A stretch of DNA of 64,000 bases from Marchantia polymorpha subsp. ruderalis (GCA_037833965.1 AP031357.1:4422001-4486000), one strand, 5' to 3'; positions 1 through 8,836 are shown, numbered from the stretch's first letter. Program-made: numbers and translations. The notes: generated by a model not told the origin, from the letters alone.

Positions 1-1006
1 GCCTTCGGAGGTTGCGTCCGCGGCTGTAGGGAAACCCCCCGTAATTAGGTAAGCCCTCGGGCGCCTTGACCAAGTTAGGGTCCCGTTGGAAAGATCTCAA
101 CGCGCTGATTCTAACGAGCCCAAGAACGCTTGGAACGGACGAGGACTTAGGGAGTTATCGCTACTGGAAGAAACGGAGGCGGTCGCCTTCGGCGGAAGGA
201 TTTCGCCACCGGCGCGAATTCCGCCTACGCGGAAGGGGGATTCAAGTTTTGTCCTATGCACGGACGAAGGCGTTCGCCTGTGCACAGGCGACGTAGGGTT
301 AGGGAAGGCGCGAAGTCCGCCTACGCACAGGCGAACGCCTGTGCACAGGCGCTTCGGCGTCGGCGGGAAATCCGCCTTGGGCCCTAGAAATGCGCCTTGT
401 GAGGTAGAAAGTGTACGGCGCCTTCCGAGCCAGCGCGGCGCCACGTACGGCCGCCAGAGTAATCCCATCGGTACGGACCGTGCGGACGGCACGGGTGGAT
501 GCGCTCTTGGACGGGCGGAGTTACGACGGCGGAAGCGCCGACGGAGAGACAAGGAACGGACAGACTGGACGGAGACGGCTGACCACGGTCAACGCCTTCC
601 GCGCCAGCGCAGCGCCGCGGACGGAATTCGCCTGCGCACAGGCGAACGCTTGTGCACAGGAGGATGTTCAAGTTCCGCACCGGCGGAGGATCCGCCGAGG
701 CCCCTGCCTGCGCACAGGCAGGAGTTGAATTTTTGTCCGACATGCGGACGCACGCGTCAAGGCAGAAGGAGACTGGCCGAGGGGCGGTACGAACAAGTGT
801 ACCGCGCAAGGCGGAAAGCTCGCCTTCGGCGCTACGCCCCCATGTCCGGAGGATGACACGCTCGCGGAGTTCAAATCCGCCAATTCGAGCGTGAGAGTTT
901 AATCGACGACGGCGGAGCGTGAAGCCGCGCGTGAGAGCGAAGACCGTTCCAGCGTACAGCCGGCGCGGCCATCAAGTGAGACGTTCTTCACGACCAAGAG
1001 CCGACC

Positions 1007-4000
1007 ATGACCTTCGACCGGGCGGCGGAGAGCGTCCCATTCTTGAATTCGCGATTCCAATCTCTTGTGCACGCTGCGCGCATCCATCTGCTGGCTGCGG
1101 ACCATTCTCGACGTCGTCACACAGGAGATTTCTTGCTGATTGAGGGAGAAGTGAGTGCGCGTGATTTGGAATTGAGAGCGATTAGAGTTTGCCGAGAGAG
1201 AAAGAAACGCGGACAGTGCAGAAGTAGAATGAGCGGGCGAGCGAACCCCAGGAACGCAATGACGAGACCGAGCAGATTGCGGATGGTGCCACTTCGCCTG
1301 CCGCAGAACGGGCTGCGCGCTTTCGAGGAGCGCTTAATAGCAAGAAAGCTCGATTTCTTGCTATGGGGATGGAATTACATCTGCGCGAATATGGTGCGCG
1401 AGTGGCTAGAGCCACAGGGACCACCCTCGCGCGGATTGCGTCCGCATGTTGACCGGTGGACAGTCCAAGATTGGGCGCAGGCGTTGGGAAGATGTGCTGG
1501 CATGCCAGGGCATCTCCTTTTCGACAGTGAGAGCATCAAGGTGACCAAACAAGAAGAGGCGCAATTTGTGGAGCTGTTCAAGACCGGGAGGTCTACCAAG
1601 AATGGGTACAGGACCCGTGATTACAAGGATCGATTTCGCCGGACTTTGTCTGCGGCGCTGATGCAATTACTGCAGCCGCACCGCGCCTGCTACATCACAT
1701 TGTGGCAGGTCTCTTTTGTGGAGTGCGTCATCGAGGGAACTCCAATTCACTGGGCGAGCATCCTGCACCGGGTGATGCGACAGCACGCTTTTGAGGAGAA
1801 GGGGGGAACTCTAAACCATCTCTCTCCTTTCCTCATCAATTTTTATCGACAGCGGAATTGTTTGACAGCGGCGGAGCTTGAACACTTTCCGCCATTGTCC
1901 ATCGACCATCCCGGGAAGTATGTGCGGGAGAACGAGGTCGATACTGACGCAGAGGAGTCCCCGACTTCTACCCCATCAAGACGGAGGGACGAAGGGAGAC
2001 ACACCCCTGCAGCGCGAGTGCCGCGGAAGCGGCGATGGAGAGATGGGTCTGAAGAGGAGCAGCATCAAGAACTCTCTGCTCCCATTCGACCGCGGCCGCT
2101 GTGCGAGCCATACAGCCGGCCGAAGCAGAAGGCACGCAGACTGGTGTTACCAGCTGACAGTGCAGACACGGCGACGATTGCGACGGAGAAAGGAAGTGCG
2201 TCGCCAGAGAAGCATGAGGAAGCGCGGACGACCGCAGGAGCAGCGGGCCACGCTGCAACCTCGACGGGAGAGAGGCCGCCTACGGGCCAAGGGCCTCCGG
2301 AGTTACCACGTGCGATGCGGACAGATGTTCCGTTTGCGCACAGACGAGCCTCCGCGGACGGACGAGCCTCCGCGGACAGGCGATCACAAGAGGACGTAGA
2401 TCTACGCTTACGCGTGGGAAGGAGCAGTCCGCCTGTGCACAGGCACTCGCCTGTGCACAGGTCGCTTGTGCACAGGTCACCTCCACACGTGCCGCTTGTG
2501 CACAGGCAGGAATCACCCCCGTTCCAACGTAGGAAGGGGAAGGAGCCGGCGGAAGAGCCGCCTACGAGACACCGGCCCTCGGGGCCAGACCCTCCGGCGC
2601 ACCACGCGCCGCAATTTGCGCCTTCGGCGCCAGGGCCTTCGAGCCGAGGGGATACGAGCAGGGAGCGTGCGGAGGCCGCACCATCGGCGGGTAGTCCGCC
2701 GATAGATGCGCCTTCGGCGGTAGGGCCTATAGGCCAAGGGACATCGGGCGAGCGGCCCCCGGCCATGTCGCCTTTGGCGATGGATGTCCGCGGCGCTACG
2801 CCTGCGGCGGACAAGGCGCCGGCATTTGCGCCTGCGCACAGGCCAAGCACAGCCCCCACGGACCGATCAAGGGAGCAGCAACAGACGGAGGAGCGGAGTG
2901 ACTGTTCGCGGGATGAAATTTCGATGCGCGATGCGCAATCAAACCCCGCGCAGCCACCCTCCGCTCGATCGCCTTCGGCGGCGGGCGTCGGCGGCAGAGA
3001 GGACACGGTAGACGACCAACAAGCGAGCGGCGGGGATGCCGCACGGGCACATTCGCCTACCGCCTTAGACATTTTGGCGAAGAGCAGCGAGGCTGCAGCC
3101 GTGCCTTCGCAGGCAGCACACGTCGACGACGTGCAGCCCCACTCGGGTCAGTCGCCGACGCAATCAATGGCGACTGAAATTCTCCACTCGGATGATGACG
3201 ACGGAGGCTCCACCGAAGAAATGTCAGGAGCAGAGGACACCGAGGAGGAGGAGGAGGAAATTGTTGGAGCGCCGGCGGCGGCGCTCTCTGAGCAGGTGAT
3301 TCCGTTGCTGAGGTACTTGGATCGCAAGGTCGATAAATACGCCGACCCACTTCAGCCGGGATCTTACATCGAGTTAGTGCGCAGGCGGACTCGCACTAAA
3401 GTCCACACCAGCAAGCTGTTAGCTAAAGTGGACCAGGAGTTGAGGGAATTGAAGGAGAAGCATGCATGCTTGTGGGGTCAGTATAAACTTAATCAGAAAT
3501 TCTACAAGTACTCCGAGAAGGTGAGGGATGAGAAACTGGACGAGCTCACCAAGGAGCAGGTGAAGGTCAAGGAAGCACTAATTTCTGAGCAGGCCCAGAA
3601 TCGGATTTTGTCAGAGGAGCTCGTGCGACAGACGCGGTTGTTGGAACAATGTCAGCTCGCACGGCAGGCGGATGAGGAGTTAATCCGCAGGTTACAGTTA
3701 GAGTGTGGCGAATTGAGAGCGCAACGTGCTGAGGCCGAATCGCAATTAGTGATAATTGAAGAGGATCGCAGGAAGGAGGCAGATCGCACGAAGGTGGAGA
3801 CGGCGAGGCGTGTCGCCCACTGTCTCAAGGGCTACGCCCACTGGGAAGTGAAGGCGCAGGAGAAACTCACACTGCGTGAGTTTGAACTTCGCGCAGCCGG
3901 GTTGTTGTCAGGCGACAGTAGGAGTCGGCGGAAGGTAGCAAAGAAGCTCGATGCTTTTCTGTCGAAGGCGCAGGATACCATGTCCGCCCTCGAAGTGGAG

Positions 4001-4147
4001 GTGTCCGCGGCGTTGCAACGATTGGGACTGCGCAGTCGAGCGGAAGATTGGCAGGGTAGGGAGTTAGTGCGCGGCAGTCCGCCGCGCAGGAGACGTAGCA
4101 CAGGTTCCGCGGAGTGTAGTGTAGCGTGGTTCCGTGCAGGCGTGTAG
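1007..4147 (+). CDS. LTR-encoded U3 ORF, 1046 aa, coiled-coil protein of unknown function (element I 5' LTR)
   Basis: I do not recognise a named family with confidence. Residues 1-305 look globular, with many Trp, Phe and His and an RFRRTLS...SILHRVMRQ-like core; this recalls the 'putative plant transposon protein' region of some plant retroelement ORFs, but only weakly. Residues 305-725 are Pro/Ser/Arg/Ala-rich and probably disordered, with PVHR-type repeats near 475-505. Residues 728-755 are strongly acidic (DDDD, EEEEEE). Residues 805-955 are heptad-rich coiled coil, followed by another helix and an Arg-rich tail. The start chosen is the first ATG conserved in all six copies. The ORF lies upstream of the LTR TATA box, so in genomic RNA it would sit 3' of pol. 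Length differences among copies are whole codons, which argues for real coding. Confidence 0.7.
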   Translation: MTFDRAAESVPFLNSRFQSLVHAARIHLLAADHSRRRHTGDFLLIEGEVSARDLELRAIRVCRERKKRGQCRSRMSGRANPRNAMTRPSRLRMVPLRLPQNGLRAFEERLIARKLDFLLWGWNYICANMVREWLEPQGPPSRGLRPHVDRWTVQDWAQALGRCAGMPGHLLFDSESIKVTKQEEAQFVELFKTGRSTKNGYRTRDYKDRFRRTLSAALMQLLQPHRACYITLWQVSFVECVIEGTPIHWASILHRVMRQHAFEEKGGTLNHLSPFLINFYRQRNCLTAAELEHFPPLSIDHPGKYVRENEVDTDAEESPTSTPSRRRDEGRHTPAARVPRKRRWRDGSEEEQHQELSAPIRPRPLCEPYSRPKQKARRLVLPADSADTATIATEKGSASPEKHEEARTTAGAAGHAATSTGERPPTGQGPPELPRAMRTDVPFAHRRASADGRASADRRSQEDVDLRLRVGRSSPPVHRHSPVHRSLVHRSPPHVPLVHRQESPPFQRRKGKEPAEEPPTRHRPSGPDPPAHHAPQFAPSAPGPSSRGDTSRERAEAAPSAGSPPIDAPSAVGPIGQGTSGERPPAMSPLAMDVRGATPAADKAPAFAPAHRPSTAPTDRSREQQQTEERSDCSRDEISMRDAQSNPAQPPSARSPSAAGVGGREDTVDDQQASGGDAARAHSPTALDILAKSSEAAAVPSQAAHVDDVQPHSGQSPTQSMATEILHSDDDDGGSTEEMSGAEDTEEEEEEIVGAPAAALSEQVIPLLRYLDRKVDKYADPLQPGSYIELVRRRTRTKVHTSKLLAKVDQELRELKEKHACLWGQYKLNQKFYKYSEKVRDEKLDELTKEQVKVKEALISEQAQNRILSEELVRQTRLLEQCQLARQADEELIRRLQLECGELRAQRAEAESQLVIIEEDRRKEADRTKVETARRVAHCLKGYAHWEVKAQEKLTLREFELRAAGLLSGDSRSRRKVAKKLDAFLSKAQDTMSALEVEVSAALQRLGLRSRAEDWQGRELVRGSPPRRRRSTGSAECSVAWFRAGV

Positions 4148-5152
4148 CGTAGTGCAGTGTAGTGCTAGTTAGGACTTAGAAGGTATAAAATAGTTCCAGG
4201 CGTTTTGCCTGGGGTTCTTTCCCATCAGAAGTGCAGATCAGGAACCCATTTCCTTTGCGTGTTTGTGTCCTTGAGTTCTGTCACCACGCACGAGGAGTTA
4301 CAACTTAGCGTTCCGCATTTTGTAGCTGAAGGCCTTCGGCCGAATGTTCAGAGCTAGTACATTGGTTAGAGACTTGAGTAGTTCGGAACTGCACCTGCGG
4401 GTGACTGCCGATGCTCAGAGCCAGTGACTAGTTAGATACTTGAACAGTTTCGCCCCTACACCTTCGAGTGTTTCTTTCTGATTGTACTCCCTTGGGATTT
4501 TTCCCCTGAATGCCAAAGTGAAGTTTTGTTACTTCGTGTAAGCCTTGGTTGTAAATTCAGGCTACGCTGCAGCAGGTGCCTTGAGGGTAACCCCTGTATT
4601 CTGGGAATGACAAGTGCCTGAGAATTCAAACTCTTCAATAGACTGTTGTTGTGTTACTGGAATGTTTCAAAGTGAGTCCTTAAGTGCGGACCTGTGTTCT
4701 CTGCGCGTTTTGTGAGTTGAGAGTGTTGTTCACCGCGTAGGAGTGACTTCGATCCGAAGTAGGCAGTCCAAACCGGGTTTCCTACACTAGCAGCAAGCTA
4801 GTGGAAGTGTTGTAAAAGCCGGAGTTGGAAGTCACTGCCCGCAGCTTTGCCGAGTGTACTCTTGAGAGACTTTCCCCCTGAAATCTTGAAGTAGAGGTCC
4901 TAACGGATCTCTGGGTTGTGTTTCTGTAGTTTCAGGTGTGTGTGTGTGTGTGTGTTACGCTGCACTGTGCGACCTCCGAGTGCGCTCCGAGTGGACACTT
5001 GCAGTATTTCTGGGAGTGACAGTCGCCTGAGAATTCAAACTCATCAATAGTCTGTTAAACGTGACACTTTGTACCCTGTGTGTTCCTCTGTCCCTGTGGG
5101 TTCGACCTTTCTACCACTATATTGCAGTTTTAGCCTTTAGTGGGTTATTACA
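4148..5152 (+). repeat. R-U5 region with internal 47-bp duplication and GT microsatellite
   Basis: No credible gene is present. A 47-bp segment at 4601-4647 recurs at 5010-5056 with a few changes (shared core GAGAATTCAAACTC). A (GT)n tract near 4935-4955 varies in length among the LTR copies. A GGCC-TTC-GGCC inverted repeat lies near 4331. The same arrangement is seen in each family A LTR, so these are old features of the LTR rather than local changes. Confidence 0.75.
4184..4212 (+). promoter_or_regulatory. LTR TATA box and adjacent hairpin
   Basis: TATAAAA is at 4184-4190. It is followed by CCAGGC (4196-4201), a 5-nt loop and GCCTGG (4207-4212), a perfect 6-bp stem. The pair is conserved in all seven family A-type LTRs, with TATA at 14078, 25211, 44945, 56146, 60595 and 62215. 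Transcription of the genomic RNA should start shortly downstream, so the hairpin lies at or near the RNA 5' end and would recur at the 3' end as part of R. The role of the hairpin is inferred. Confidence 0.7.
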
Positions 5153-5192
5153 TAAGAAGCCGACAACTTCTTTTTGGCGCCGCTGCCGGGGA
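5153..5192 (+). promoter_or_regulatory. Stem-loop spacer plus primer-binding site, element I
   Basis: The PBS is TGGCGCCGCTGCCGGGGA at 5175-5192. It is complementary to the 3' end of plant tRNA-Asp with one mismatch to the form I know. It begins with TGG, the complement of CCA. Unusually, 22 nt separate it from the LTR end, and they contain AAGAAG, a 7-nt loop and CTTCTT. The same layout occurs at 15051-15090 and 45922-45961; element III has one loop change that leaves the stem intact. Confidence 0.85.
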
Positions 5193-5238
5193 CAGTTGCG
5201 TCAACACCAGGGTTTTTACGAGCAGCCATGCTCGGTGA

Positions 5239-5534
5239 ATGTCGACTGGAGCTAGCGGGAGCAACCTAAGTGCGAGAGCTGTCCGCAGGTTCCGACGAGA
5301 TTCAGAGAAGGCCGTGGAAGAGACACGGCGTCAAAACAAGAAAACACCAAAAAGAGTACCTAAGCCTAGTTCGGCCGACATCCTTGGGGAACCTACCCCC
5401 GGCGACTCGGAACCAAACTTGGTGCTTACAGTTCTACTAGATATTCCTTGCACGGACCCTCCTCGTGATTTAGAAACGACCGCCCGAGAACCGTCGACAG
5501 AACCACCGATGGCGGACGGACAAGCCAATGTGCG
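5239..5534 (+). pseudogene. gag: Element I gag, N-terminal piece (interrupted; continues at 34914)
   Basis: This is the first 98 codons plus two bases of Gag, starting at the ATG 47 bp after the PBS. It is Lys/Arg-rich at the start and acidic later, and matches the same region of elements III and IV. It is interrupted by element II after the target sequence GTGCG. Removing element II and one TSD copy joins this piece in frame to 34914-39606 (4,989 nt including the stop). The extra reading beyond 5534 is LTR sequence of element II. Confidence 0.9.
5530..5534. repeat. Target site duplication GTGCG (left) of element II
   Basis: GTGCG at 5530-5534 is repeated at 34909-34913, right after the CTCACA end of element II. 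Uninterrupted gag copies (elements III and IV) have the site once, in the sequence AATGTGCGGCTACC. Confidence 0.95.
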
Positions 5535-5738
5535 TGTGAGTTCAATTATGAACTCAATTAAATAATTAGCATTAGTTAGTATGATATATTAGGGACTTCA
5601 GACAAAGAAAAGAAAAGAAAAATTATTTAATAGAGTAGTAGTAGGTTAGTAGTAGTTAGTAACGTAAGTAGACGTAGATTATTTATGGAATGTATCTGTT
5701 AAGTATCAAGAACGGGCCTGGCAAGAGAGACGTCGCAG

Positions 5739-6254
5739 GTGAAGGACGAGGAGGAAAGGCGGAGGGCAGAGGGTCTCCGGACCATTGAGAAGGAGAAAGA
5801 TGGAGAGAAAGAGAGGGAGCGGGATAAAATACGGGATAAGGATAGGGAGCGAGAGAAGGAAAGGGAGAAAATTCGCGAGAAGGAGAAGCTGAAGTCTAAA
5901 GAGAAAGATCGAGATTCCGAGAAGAAGAAGGATAGGGCAAAGGACCCAGAGAAGGAAAAGGATGGTAGAATCAGAGACCACGACAGGGATAGAGGGAAGG
6001 AACATGAACGAGAAAAGGAGAGGGTGAAGGATTTAGACAGAGAAAGGGATAAGGAGAGAGACAGAGGTGGGGACAAGGACAAGAAAAAAGAGAAGGATCG
6101 ATCTAAGAAAGACAGAGACAAAGACAGGGACAAGGAGAGAGAACGAGAGGAGAAGGATCGTCAGAAGTCGCGATTAAAGGAGAAAGACCGTGGAAGAGAT
6201 CATGAACGGGACAGGGATGGAAGAGAAAAAGAGCGAGATCATGAGCGAGGATAA
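5739..6254 (+). pseudogene. Arg/Lys/Asp/Glu-rich ORF in family B LTR (171 aa), probable captured host-gene segment
   Basis: Almost the whole ORF is alternating basic and acidic residues (RD, RE, KE, KD dipeptides), as in RD/RE domains of nuclear RNA-processing proteins. It directly precedes and overlaps, in another frame, the UBE2O-like segment at 6190-6462. Nothing like it belongs to standard LTR functions. Low complexity means similarity alone cannot name a donor gene. It is identical in the 3' LTR (32085-32600), so it was copied with the element. A chance purine-rich repeat remains possible. Confidence 0.5.
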
Positions 6255-6470
6255 TTCAGAGAGTGAGGATGAGGAGGAAGAGCAAGAGGAAGACGGGGGA
6301 GAGGACAAGGTCACGGAGGGTTCTGCAAGAGTGTGCTGGATTAATTCGGAAGAATCAACGGAGAAACTAGGGGACATTCAAGTGGTGGATCGAGCGTTTT
6401 TGCACGGGGATATTGTGGCGAAGGCAAATGATCCGTTGGGGCAGACAGGAACAGTGGTGTGACGTCTTTG
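6190..6470 (+). pseudogene. UBE2O/PHO2-like ubiquitin-conjugating enzyme fragment captured in LTR
   Basis: An acidic stretch (SESEDEEEEQEEDGGED) is followed by VCWI, then VVDRAFLHGDIVAKANDPLGQ and a GTVV end. From memory of the family, plant UBE2O-type E2 enzymes (UBC23, UBC24/PHO2) have the same arrangement near the N-terminus: an acidic region, a V-W-D segment, then a VVDR-FLHGD block and a VVDV end. Here translation stops just after GTVV; a one-base shift would continue with a DV-like reading, suggesting an indel or an old exon edge. The catalytic UBC domain is not present. It is repeated in the 3' LTR at 32536-32816. The alternative, a captured relative with another function, is not excluded. 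Confidence 0.6.
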
Positions 6471-8283
6471 TCGGGGTTAGTCTCGAGAACAGTCGAGTGA
6501 GTGAGAGCGCGAGAGTGAGTCGGTGAGTGAGTGCTAGATGGGGATCGGCAGACATGGAAACTTGGTTCGATGAGAAGGAAATGGTAGGCTGAGGTGTACG
6601 CCGTGTGCAATGTCGTCCCGGTGTTGTGCACGAATGGTGGCTGTACCTAGATCGAAGGAGCTCGGATCAGAGGATGAGTGGTTGATGATAACTTCTACGG
6701 GCCGGTACAAGAGATGGAGCTCGTTGATGGGATCGTAAAGCGGAAGTGGCTGTAGAGTGTCTTGGTACTGTCTTTTTGTTACATGTGTTGTTTGGAGGCC
6801 AGTACACGGTCAGGGTTGGTCTAATTTCACGGTGAGCTCCTTAAAGGACTAGACAACGGAGTGCCTGCGGGCCGGGCAAGTGGTGAGACCTAGTTTGCTC
6901 ACCAGAGGAGAGGACATTGTGAGGATACGATGCCGGTATGGGTCATTCTTTTGGTGGCCGGAGTTCTCATAGTCGCAGCGTTTGTCCTTGTGATTGCTAT
7001 TCATATTCTGGACGTACACGCTGAACAGCAATGTGCCCACCTTCATGATCTCACTCAGCGCTCCTTGCAGCAAAACCAAATTCCCAGTCCTTATCAGTAC
7101 CGTGGTGGAGAATCGCAACTTTGTTGCGTTTGTGGCAGTGTGCGATTTCGTCGTTCTCAGACAAGTAGTGGAAACAACTCGTTATCACGATCGAAAAGCA
7201 GTTCTAGAACAGGATCGGCCGGGGGCCTCTTGCAGCCACTAGTGGATGCAGCCTGTGGGAAGACGTCTTTGGGTTCGGGATCTATAGAATTCTTATCTGG
7301 ACTCTCTAGTAGACGACACGGAATGGCGAGTGGTCTGCAAGGGGGTTGGTTCAATGCTCGCAATCTCTTCAAGAAATCTTCAGGCAGTCGGGAGTCCCAG
7401 AAAAAAATCAGATGCAGAAACTACACAAGATTTTGTGTCGCTGGCAGCCGCAGCGTCTTCAGCGTCTTCGGGGAGCTCGAGTTCAGCTGCAGCTTTCGCT
7501 TCCGCTAGTCGGACTGTAGGGGGATCTGGTTCTAGTTCTATGACCACAATCACAGCAACAATTACAACCACTAGCGCTCCTTCGAGTATTTCTCCGTCTA
7601 CAAATGCTGGAACACAGGCTTCGGGTAGTCATGGAACTGACGAAGCGACTTACAAGCCAGCTTCTCAACGAAGACTCGTGCTAGAAATTCTGATGTCTCC
7701 ATCAGGCACACTTGATGGTCAAGGAGGTTCTATACCCCGGCCCACGGGAGTAAGACTAAAATTAGAGACGAATGCTAGTTTAGAAAGCCTGGCAAGCCTT
7801 GCGGCTGCAGCGTCCTCTGGTGTGGCTAGTTCTCACCAGCCTCCGGAAGCAGACTCGGAAGCAGGTCTCTCTACAGCGGGGATTTCTACAGCAGCAGCGT
7901 CCGCCTGCTGTCCAGTGCCTGCATATTGATTTAAACGTCAGCAAGGAGGGTAGTTTTCCAGGAGGATACGGTTCCTCGTGTAGGGCCTCTGGTACAGTTG
8001 TCAAATCAGGCAACGTCCAGGCAGATGCTGGCAGCCTCGAATACAGCTACAGATGCTGATTCTGAGGACAGGAATTCCAGTGCTTTTGCAGACCCTTTCA
8101 CAACACTGGAGGATGAGCAGACTCAATCGTCAGCAGATGACAAGCAAAGGTTTGAGGGTCAGCGTGGTCACTTACCAAACTTCGAAGACTTGGATAGATA
8201 ATGTGGATAAGGTTGGATAGGATAGGGTGCCAGGTGTTACTTTGGTTGTAACTCCCTGGATTTCCGGGGTGCCTCGGAGGAGG
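6471..8283 (+). other. Family B U3 stretch with unassigned open frames
   Basis: Three open stretches stand out. The one at 6930-7508 begins with a very hydrophobic segment (residues about 3-27, one predicted membrane span) followed by a Ser-rich region. The one at 7330-7929 is Ser/Ala/Thr-rich. The one at 7998-8201 is acidic and Ser-rich. All are matched in the 3' LTR with rare substitutions. I recognise none of them. They could be further shuffled pieces of captured host genes, given the UBE2O-like fragment just upstream, or simply open by chance. No continuous protein spans them. Confidence 0.35.
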
Positions 8284-8327
8284 CTCCGTGTTGCTTATAA
8301 GGCAGCTCCGTGTTGCTTATAGGGCAG
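8284..8327 (+). promoter_or_regulatory. Tandem 22-bp duplication with TATA-like core in family B LTR
   Basis: Two copies of a 22-bp unit, 8284-8305 and 8306-8327, read CTCCGTGTTGCTTATAAGGC and a one-base variant with TTATAGG. The first holds TTATAAGG, the best TATA-like match near the end of this LTR, so this may be the promoter. Both copies are kept in the 3' LTR near 34630-34673. Promoter function is inferred only. Confidence 0.45.
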
Positions 8328-8703
8328 TCTCGTGTTGGTGTTTGGAGATTCGACTTTGAGAGAGTAGGAACGGGGCTATAGCCTCAGTGTGGGTTGTCGT
8401 GGATTCATAGTGTAGGAACTGAGCGCGGCTCTCTTTACAGTTGGTTTCTGATGGCTTTGGGATTCATGTACTTTGGTTAGTTGGTGTGAGTGGAGGCAAG
8501 GTGTAGGAGAAGAGCTGCATCCTCAACAGTGAGGGTTGTGTGGATTCAGAAAAGAACTCTCAAAATTTGAAGCCTTAATAGTGGTGCTTCATGGGGTTGG
8601 GTAAGAGAATGGAGAGTTGTGGTGGCTAAGGTAGATATATGTGCAGGCTTGGACCCCCACCCGGACTACAACGCTAAGGGTGGGAGATAAAAGCTCACAT
8701 AAA

Positions 8704-8721
8704 TGGTGCGTCTGCCGGGAG
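8704..8721 (+). promoter_or_regulatory. Primer-binding site of element II
   Basis: TGGTGCGTCTGCCGGGAG lies four bases (TAAA) after the LTR end. Its complement ends in CCA and fits the 3' end of plant tRNA-Gly(TCC) as I recall it. It differs from the family A site, so the two families use different primer tRNAs. Confidence 0.75.
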
Positions 8722-8836
8722 CCAAGTGGGTGAAAGTTCTGAAATTGGAAGTCAAGGATGGAGAGAGGAGTAAGAGGTGAGTAAACCGTTTCTTATTTCT
8801 ATTGTTTTCAATTATATGGTGAAGAAGCTTGCTGAA

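Larger units (their letters stand above)
1..5152 (+). repeat. 5' LTR of element I (5' end outside window)
   Basis: This is colinear with the complete family A LTRs at 9715-15050, 20847-26181, 40565-45921 and 51718-57121, and ends in TTATTACA. U3 runs from the window start to just past the TATA box at 4184 and contains the long ORF 1007-4147. R-U5 follows. Bases 1-1006 are GC-rich non-coding U3 full of short palindromes, among them CCTGTGCACAGG at 277-288 and 338-349. I see no convincing gene there. The first ~2.2 kb matches element III LTRs almost exactly, while the rest matches its own 3' LTR, so this LTR is a mosaic. Confidence 0.93.
5535..8699 (+). repeat. 5' LTR of element II (family B, 3165 bp)
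   Basis: It starts TGTGAGTTC and ends AGCTCACA. GAGTTCA-ATTA-TGAACTC right at the start forms a 7-bp inverted repeat. The LTR is AT-rich at its start and then carries a purine-rich captured gene segment (5739 onward) and Ser/Ala-coding stretches. The copy at 31881-34908 is nearly identical but lacks about 137 bp corresponding to roughly 8455-8595 here. Confidence 0.93.

Noticed and set aside
277..349. Evenly spaced GTGCAC palindromes considered as a CRISPR-like array
   Set aside because: Spacing is irregular, no unique spacers lie between regular repeats, no cas genes are present, and the context is a plant retroelement.
86..856. Open frame of 256 codons in the non-coding start of family A U3 (also at 40883 and 52114)
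   Set aside because: It is not kept in element IV, where the matching region breaks after 60 codons. GC-rich DNA rich in palindromes leaves several frames open on both strands.
5699..6133. Antisense Ser/Leu/Phe-rich frame opposite the RD/RE stretch in the family B LTR
   Set aside because: It is the complement of a purine-only repeat, which removes stops from the opposite strand; no independent signal.
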